Of a stretch of DNA of 64,000 bases, positions 60,241 to 64,000 are shown piece by piece. Where the stretch lies: assembly GCF_901000735.1 (NCBI RefSeq), contig NC_081547.1, positions 24,668,046 through 24,732,045 of the forward strand. Direction: 5' to 3'. Below the pieces are notes generated by a model. That model searched no databases. It saw nothing but the letters and a program-made list of their open reading frames with translations, and was not told the DNA's origin. Position 1 is the first letter of the stretch. Each line of letters begins with the position of its first letter. The translations under genes were made by a program, and so were the position numbers. The stretch comes from Corylus avellana. Its lineage: Eukaryota > Streptophyta > Magnoliopsida > Fagales > Betulaceae.

Positions 60241-61260
60241 AAATGGACCAATCTAGCTACATATATAGTGCCTCCTTCCCATTGACCATTTACCCAGTTC
60301 ATCACTGACATTGCTTTGTCAAATAATATTCCACATATATATCCGTCTAATTAATTTGTTGGCTTGTACTGCTCAGAGAAGGGACCACATGGACAGCCTG
60401 ATCGCTAGGAAATGATTAGCTTATCTTATATAGACTACTTCCTACCCCAAAGTTGAGAGCCCCTCCATGTGCTAGCTAAGCGGTTAGCAGAGATGGTTAA
60501 TTGATTTTACTAAACAAAATGGACCAATATAGCTATATATATAGTGCCTCCACCCCATTGACCATTTAGCCGGTTCGTCACCGACATTACTTTGTGAAAT
60601 AATATTCCACATATATATCCATTTAATTAATTTGTTGGCTTGTAGTGCTCGGAGAAGGGACCATGTGGACAGCCTGATCGCTAAGAAATCAATGGCCTAT
60701 CTTATATAGACTACTCCCTACCCCAAAGTTGAGGGCCCATCTATGTGCTAGCTGGTCGGTTAGCGGAGACAATTAGTTGATTCTACGAAACAAAATGGAC
60801 CAATCTAGCTATAGATATATAGTGCCTCCTCCCCATTGACCATTTAGCCAATTCATCACCAACATTGCTTTGTGAAATAATATTCCACATATATATATAT
60901 ATATATATATATCCCTTTAATTAATTTGTTGGGTTGTACTACTCGGAAAGGGGACCATATGGACAGCCTGATCACTATGAAATTATTGGCTTATCTTATA
61001 TAGACTACTCCTTGTCCCAAAGTTTAGAGCTCGTCCATGTACTAGCTAGGCGGTTAGCGGAGACGGTTAGTTGATTTTTCTAAACAAAATGGACAAATCT
61101 AGTTGTAAATATAGTGCCTCCGCCCCATTGACCATTTAGCCTGTTCATCACCGACATTGCTTTGTGAAATAATATTCCACATATGCATTTGTCTAATTAA
61201 TTTGATAGCTTGTACTGCTCAGACAAGGGACCATATGGACAACCTAGACTACTCCTTGCC
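60241..61260. repeat. Tandem array, about 276-294 bp unit, four copies
   Basis: Units start with AAATGGAC-AATCTAG at 60241, 60517, 60793 and 61087, giving periods of 276, 276 and 294. Each contains GTGCCTCC-CCCCATTGACCATTTA, ACATTGCTTTGTGAAATAATATTCCACATAT, TAATTTGTTGGCTTGTA and GGGACCATATGGACAGCCTGATC. The last unit is cut short near 61260. No frame is conserved. Confidence 0.92.
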
Positions 61261-61272
61261 CCAAAGTTGAGG

Positions 61273-61437
61273 GCCCCTCCATGATGGTCCCTTCTCCGAG
61301 TAGTACAAGCCAACAAATTAATTAAACGGATATATATGTGGAATATTATGTCACAATGCAATGTCGGTGATGAACTGGCTAAATGGTCAATGGGGAGGAG
61401 GCACAATATATATAGCTAGATTGGTCCATTTTGCTTT
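61273..61437. repeat. Inverted partial copy of the tandem unit
   Basis: The reverse complement of the unit's first 165 bp follows the array directly: GGTCCCTTCTCCGAGTAGTACAAGCCAAC through TGGTCAATGGGGAGGAGGCAC to ATTGGTCCATTTTG. Fourth and inverted units together form a large hairpin. Confidence 0.9.
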
Positions 61438-61454
61438 GTAAAATCTAAAAAACG

Positions 61455-61570
61455 CTTAACAGATAAATATCACAGTTTATGCGGAATTAACAGATGTACC
61501 CAAATAATCACTAAAATGTGAACAATCACACACAAGGACTTTGGTGACGAAAATGAAACATTTTCTTTGG
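61455..61570. mobile_element. Copia LTR fragment related to the LTR at 893-1792
   Basis: TATCACAGTTTATGCGGAATTAA and GGACTTTGGTGACGAAAATGAAAC parallel TATCACAATTTATGCGGAATTAA and TATTTTGGTTACGAAGATGAAAC near 925-1040, same orientation and similar spacing. The rest of the LTR is missing. Confidence 0.55.
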
Positions 61571-61700
61571 GTAATTTTCAGCTGACATTTTTTACCAAAG
61601 CTATGTTAAATAGACTATTGCTTCCGTAATTTATGCTATATATAGCAAGCTATACATACACGTCATTAACACTGAACTACCGCATTCAGCATGCTTGCTT

Positions 61701-61800
61701 NNNNNNNNNNNNNNNNNNNNNNNNNNNNNNNNNNNNNNNNNNNNNNNNNNNNNNNNNNNNNNNNNNNNNNNNNNNNNNNNNNNNNNNNNNNNNNNNNNNN
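61701..61800. other. Assembly gap, 100 N
   Basis: Placeholder-length gap about 200 bp upstream of reductase C. Part of that gene's promoter may be hidden. Confidence 1.
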
Positions 61801-62002
61801 GTCGTGAACCAATTTTCTTTGTTCAACAACAATACCATTCAATATTCAATAACGGCTGAAATGACAGAAAATGAGATGTTGAAAGTTGATTTTTCTAAAA
61901 AAGTCCAACTTAAAAAGGGAGGTTAGCAAAGCAAAAGAGCCAATTCGGGAAAACTGCAGTCTGCAGATATCTGGGAAACTATTTTAGAAAGTGCAGAGAG
62001 AG

Positions 62003-63772
62003 ATGGGAGGAGATAAGGGTCCGGTATGCGTTACAGGTGGCACAGGGTTTATAGCATCATGGCTCATTATGAGGCTCCTTGATCATGGTTACTCTGTCCG
62101 AACCACCGTGAGATCTGACTCTGGTAATTTTTAGTATTTCTTTTTGTCAATGGTGGTTTTATTTTATTAATTTTTTGCTCAGAAGATTTTGGGAGATTTA
62201 ATTTGTAATTTTTAGTATTAAATTCACTATTTATTTTATTTCTTTTTGTCAACCCATGTTGTAAAGCAGGATCTTTAATTTGTATATGTCGTTAAAACAT
62301 GTTATTGTTACATGCAATTCTCTATTCATATAATTTTTGATGAGTGAGCAGAGCAAAAGAAAGACACCAGCTTTCTTACGAGTTTGCCAGGAGCATCAGA
62401 GAGGCTCCAAATCTTCAACGCAGATCTCAGTGATCCACAGAGTTTTAATGCACCCATTGATGGATGCACCGGCGTCTTCCACGTTGCAACTCCGGTTGAT
62501 TTTGAAGACAAAGAGCCTGAAGAAATAGTTACAAAAAGAGCAATCGATGGAGCGCTGGGTGTCTTACAAGCGTGCTTAAATTCCAAGACTGTGAAGCGAG
62601 TTGTATATACTTCCAGTGGAGCAGCTGTTGTATTGAATAGCAACCAGGATGTGGATGAAATGGATGAGAGCTTTTGGAGCGACGTAGATTTGCTCAAAGC
62701 TTCAAAGCCATCTAGACATACGGGCTCCTACATGATTTCCAAGACATCAACTGAAAGGGCATCCCTTGAATTTGCAGAAAAACATGGATTGGATGTCGTA
62801 ACCATAATTCCTTCCTTCGTTGTCGGACCCTTCATTTGTCCAAAGTTCCCAAGCTCTGTTCGCACAATGTTGGCTATGATCTTGGGTATGTGTGTATTTT
62901 TTTTCTTCTTTTTTTTCAAAAGTTATTATTTAGTAGTCGCGTAATTTTATCTGTCCCTCCAATAATGATATGGCTTTTAAAATTACTATTTGATCAAAAT
63001 TTAATAATGATCAATCACAAGCCTAATGATAATTTTAAGAGCCACTTTATTCTTGGAGGGACACAAGAAAAATTTATAGCATTACTTGTTATATATCTGT
63101 AAATGTGACTGATGTGACGAGCTAACCTTTGAAGCAATGACTTATAAAAAGAAGGGTTAAATACATTTGCAGTGCCTATGGTTTGCATCAAAATTAAATA
63201 GCTACTTAGTTCTCAAAAATGTCACAAAATGGTACATGTGGTAAGCAAATAAACTCACTTGGTGCCTCCATCAAGATTTTGTTAGGTTTTTTAACGGACC
63301 GCCACGTCACCCTCACACATGGCGTGGTACCTGTGGTTTCAAGGTACCACGTGGCATGGTACCTAGGTTTTTGAGTGTCACATCATATTTAAAACAAAAT
63401 ACAAAAAACCAAAACAAAAAAAAAAAAGAAAAACTAGGTGGCCGGCCGCCTCGTTTGGCCTGGGGTGGTTCAGCCACCCCCAGACCGGCTAGTATGGGGG
63501 TGGCCATATCACCACCAAGGGCCAAACCCTCAATTTTTTTTTTTTAGGGTTTGGCCTTAGGGGTGGCCGAACCACCCCAAAGACCATGGGGTGGCTCGGC
63601 CACCCCCATACCAGCCAGTCTGTGAGCGGTTTGCTTGGTGGTGGTTCGGCCACCCCCAATGGCCAAACCTTCAATTTTTTTTTTTTTTTAATTTGACCCT
63701 TGGGGGTGGTATTGGGTATGTGTGTGTATTTTTTTATTTATTTTTTTTCGAAAGTTACTATTTAGTAGAATG

Positions 63773-63814
<42 letters not shown>

Positions 63815-64000
63815 GTCCTATATTAAATTATATAGGATTCCGATCACTTTTTTTCCAACAGGATGGGTATTAAATTATAAATTTACCCTCAAATAACATC
63901 CTACACCTTAAACATGTATTTCTAGATGATCTCTTTCCTAAGGAATCTCTATAATTTCCTTTTTCTTTTTTTTTTCTCCTAATTTCTTTTGTTATTACAA
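62003..64000 (+). CDS. Vestitone reductase/DFR-like reductase C, exons 1-2, runs off the window
   Basis: Exon 1 is 62003-62123 (starting [13 protein letters not shown]) and exon 2 is 62352-62885. Both are equal in length to those of reductase B and very similar in sequence. Catalytic YTSS and YMISK are kept. The glycine-rich loop reads [10 protein letters not shown] instead of [10 protein letters not shown], so the third glycine of T-G-x2-G-x2-G is alanine (GCA for GGA). Upstream, TTTTAG closes the frame, which sets the start. The second intron is enlarged by insertions (62937-63711). Its last bases match B's intron up to about 45 bp before B's exon 3, so C's exon 3 should begin just beyond the window. 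Confidence 0.9.
62952..63063. mobile_element. Small MITE in reductase C intron 2
   Basis: About 112 bp with inverted ends TGTCCCTCCAATAA and TTCTTGGAGGGACA. Inner parts are partly complementary (AAAATTACTATT). No coding capacity. Confidence 0.65.
63154..63711. mobile_element. One-armed foldback relative with GC-rich core
   Basis: It starts GGGTTAAATAC like the element at 22257, then an arm with CCACGTCACC and two GGTACCACGTGGC-type palindromes. The GGGGTGG/CCACCCC core follows from 63439. The mirror-image right arm is missing; the core stops at TTGGGGGTGGTATTGGGTATG, where the intron sequence resumes. Confidence 0.65.
63712..63770. repeat. Second copy of the start of reductase C intron 2
   Basis: TTGGGTATGTGTGTGTATTTTTT through TTACTATTTAGTAGAATG repeats 62882-62936, which spans the exon 2 donor. 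It continues as B's intron does, so this copy adjoins the ancestral intron. It contains a second GGTATG donor-like site but no coding frame before it. Confidence 0.8.
63770..63811. repeat. (TA)n microsatellite in reductase C intron 2
   Basis: About 20 TA units; reductase B has a short TATATATATA tract at the same relative place (54079). Confidence 0.85.

Noticed and set aside
60241..61260. Tandem array as a centromere-type satellite
   Set aside because: Only four units are present, lying between genes and next to an inverted copy; that is a local array.

Overview
The window reads as nuclear DNA of a flowering plant, most likely a woody eudicot. It is AT-rich, its genes have many GT-AG introns, and every recognisable protein is a plant protein. 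The intergenic DNA is full of small foldback transposons, LTR fragments and TA microsatellites. Assembly gaps lie at 22472-22875, 24411-24510, 45251-45350 and 61701-61800; three of them are exactly 100 N. I cannot name the species.

Layout. 1-1792 is the 5' end of a decayed minus-strand Copia element (gag remnants, primer-binding site, LTR). 1793-3498 is a second copy of a 1.7 kb block from intron 3 of the palmitoyltransferase gene further right. Three minus-strand genes follow: a two-exon DUF1442 gene (5423-6184), a myeloid-leukemia-factor (MLF) family gene (9674-12619) and a seven-exon DHHC S-acyltransferase like PAT13/PAT14 (15776-21124). Long-TIR foldback elements separate them (6701-8319, 13681-14862). 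21125-25967 is repeat-rich with two gaps.

The middle carries plus-strand exons 2-4 of a vestitone-reductase/DFR-like reductase (gene A, 25968-27784) whose nucleotide-binding exon 1 is not visible, then a 13-exon carotenoid cleavage dioxygenase (31474-38418) with all four iron-binding histidines. A minus-strand GT47 (exostosin-like) glycosyltransferase gene follows (39150-41460). It is repeated almost base for base at 45351-47202, cut by a gap. Each copy carries the same 1.9 kb non-autonomous hAT element upstream (43186-45097 and 48929-50783).

The right end has two more reductases in tandem: B (53049-54768, complete, 330 aa) and C (from 62003, running off the window). Between them lie duplicated flanking DNA, a foldback element (58491-59280), a tandem array of about 280 bp units (60241-61260) with one inverted copy, and an LTR fragment.

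Functionally the window mixes housekeeping genes (protein S-acylation, MLF, DUF1442) with specialised-metabolism genes (three reductases and a carotenoid dioxygenase). Joint action of the latter is only a hypothesis. I found no clearly new gene system. The most useful oddities are structural: the probable false or very recent GT47 duplication, a hAT nested in a foldback arm, a GC-rich palindromic core shared by foldback families with different ends, and the split duplication of the palmitoyltransferase intron.
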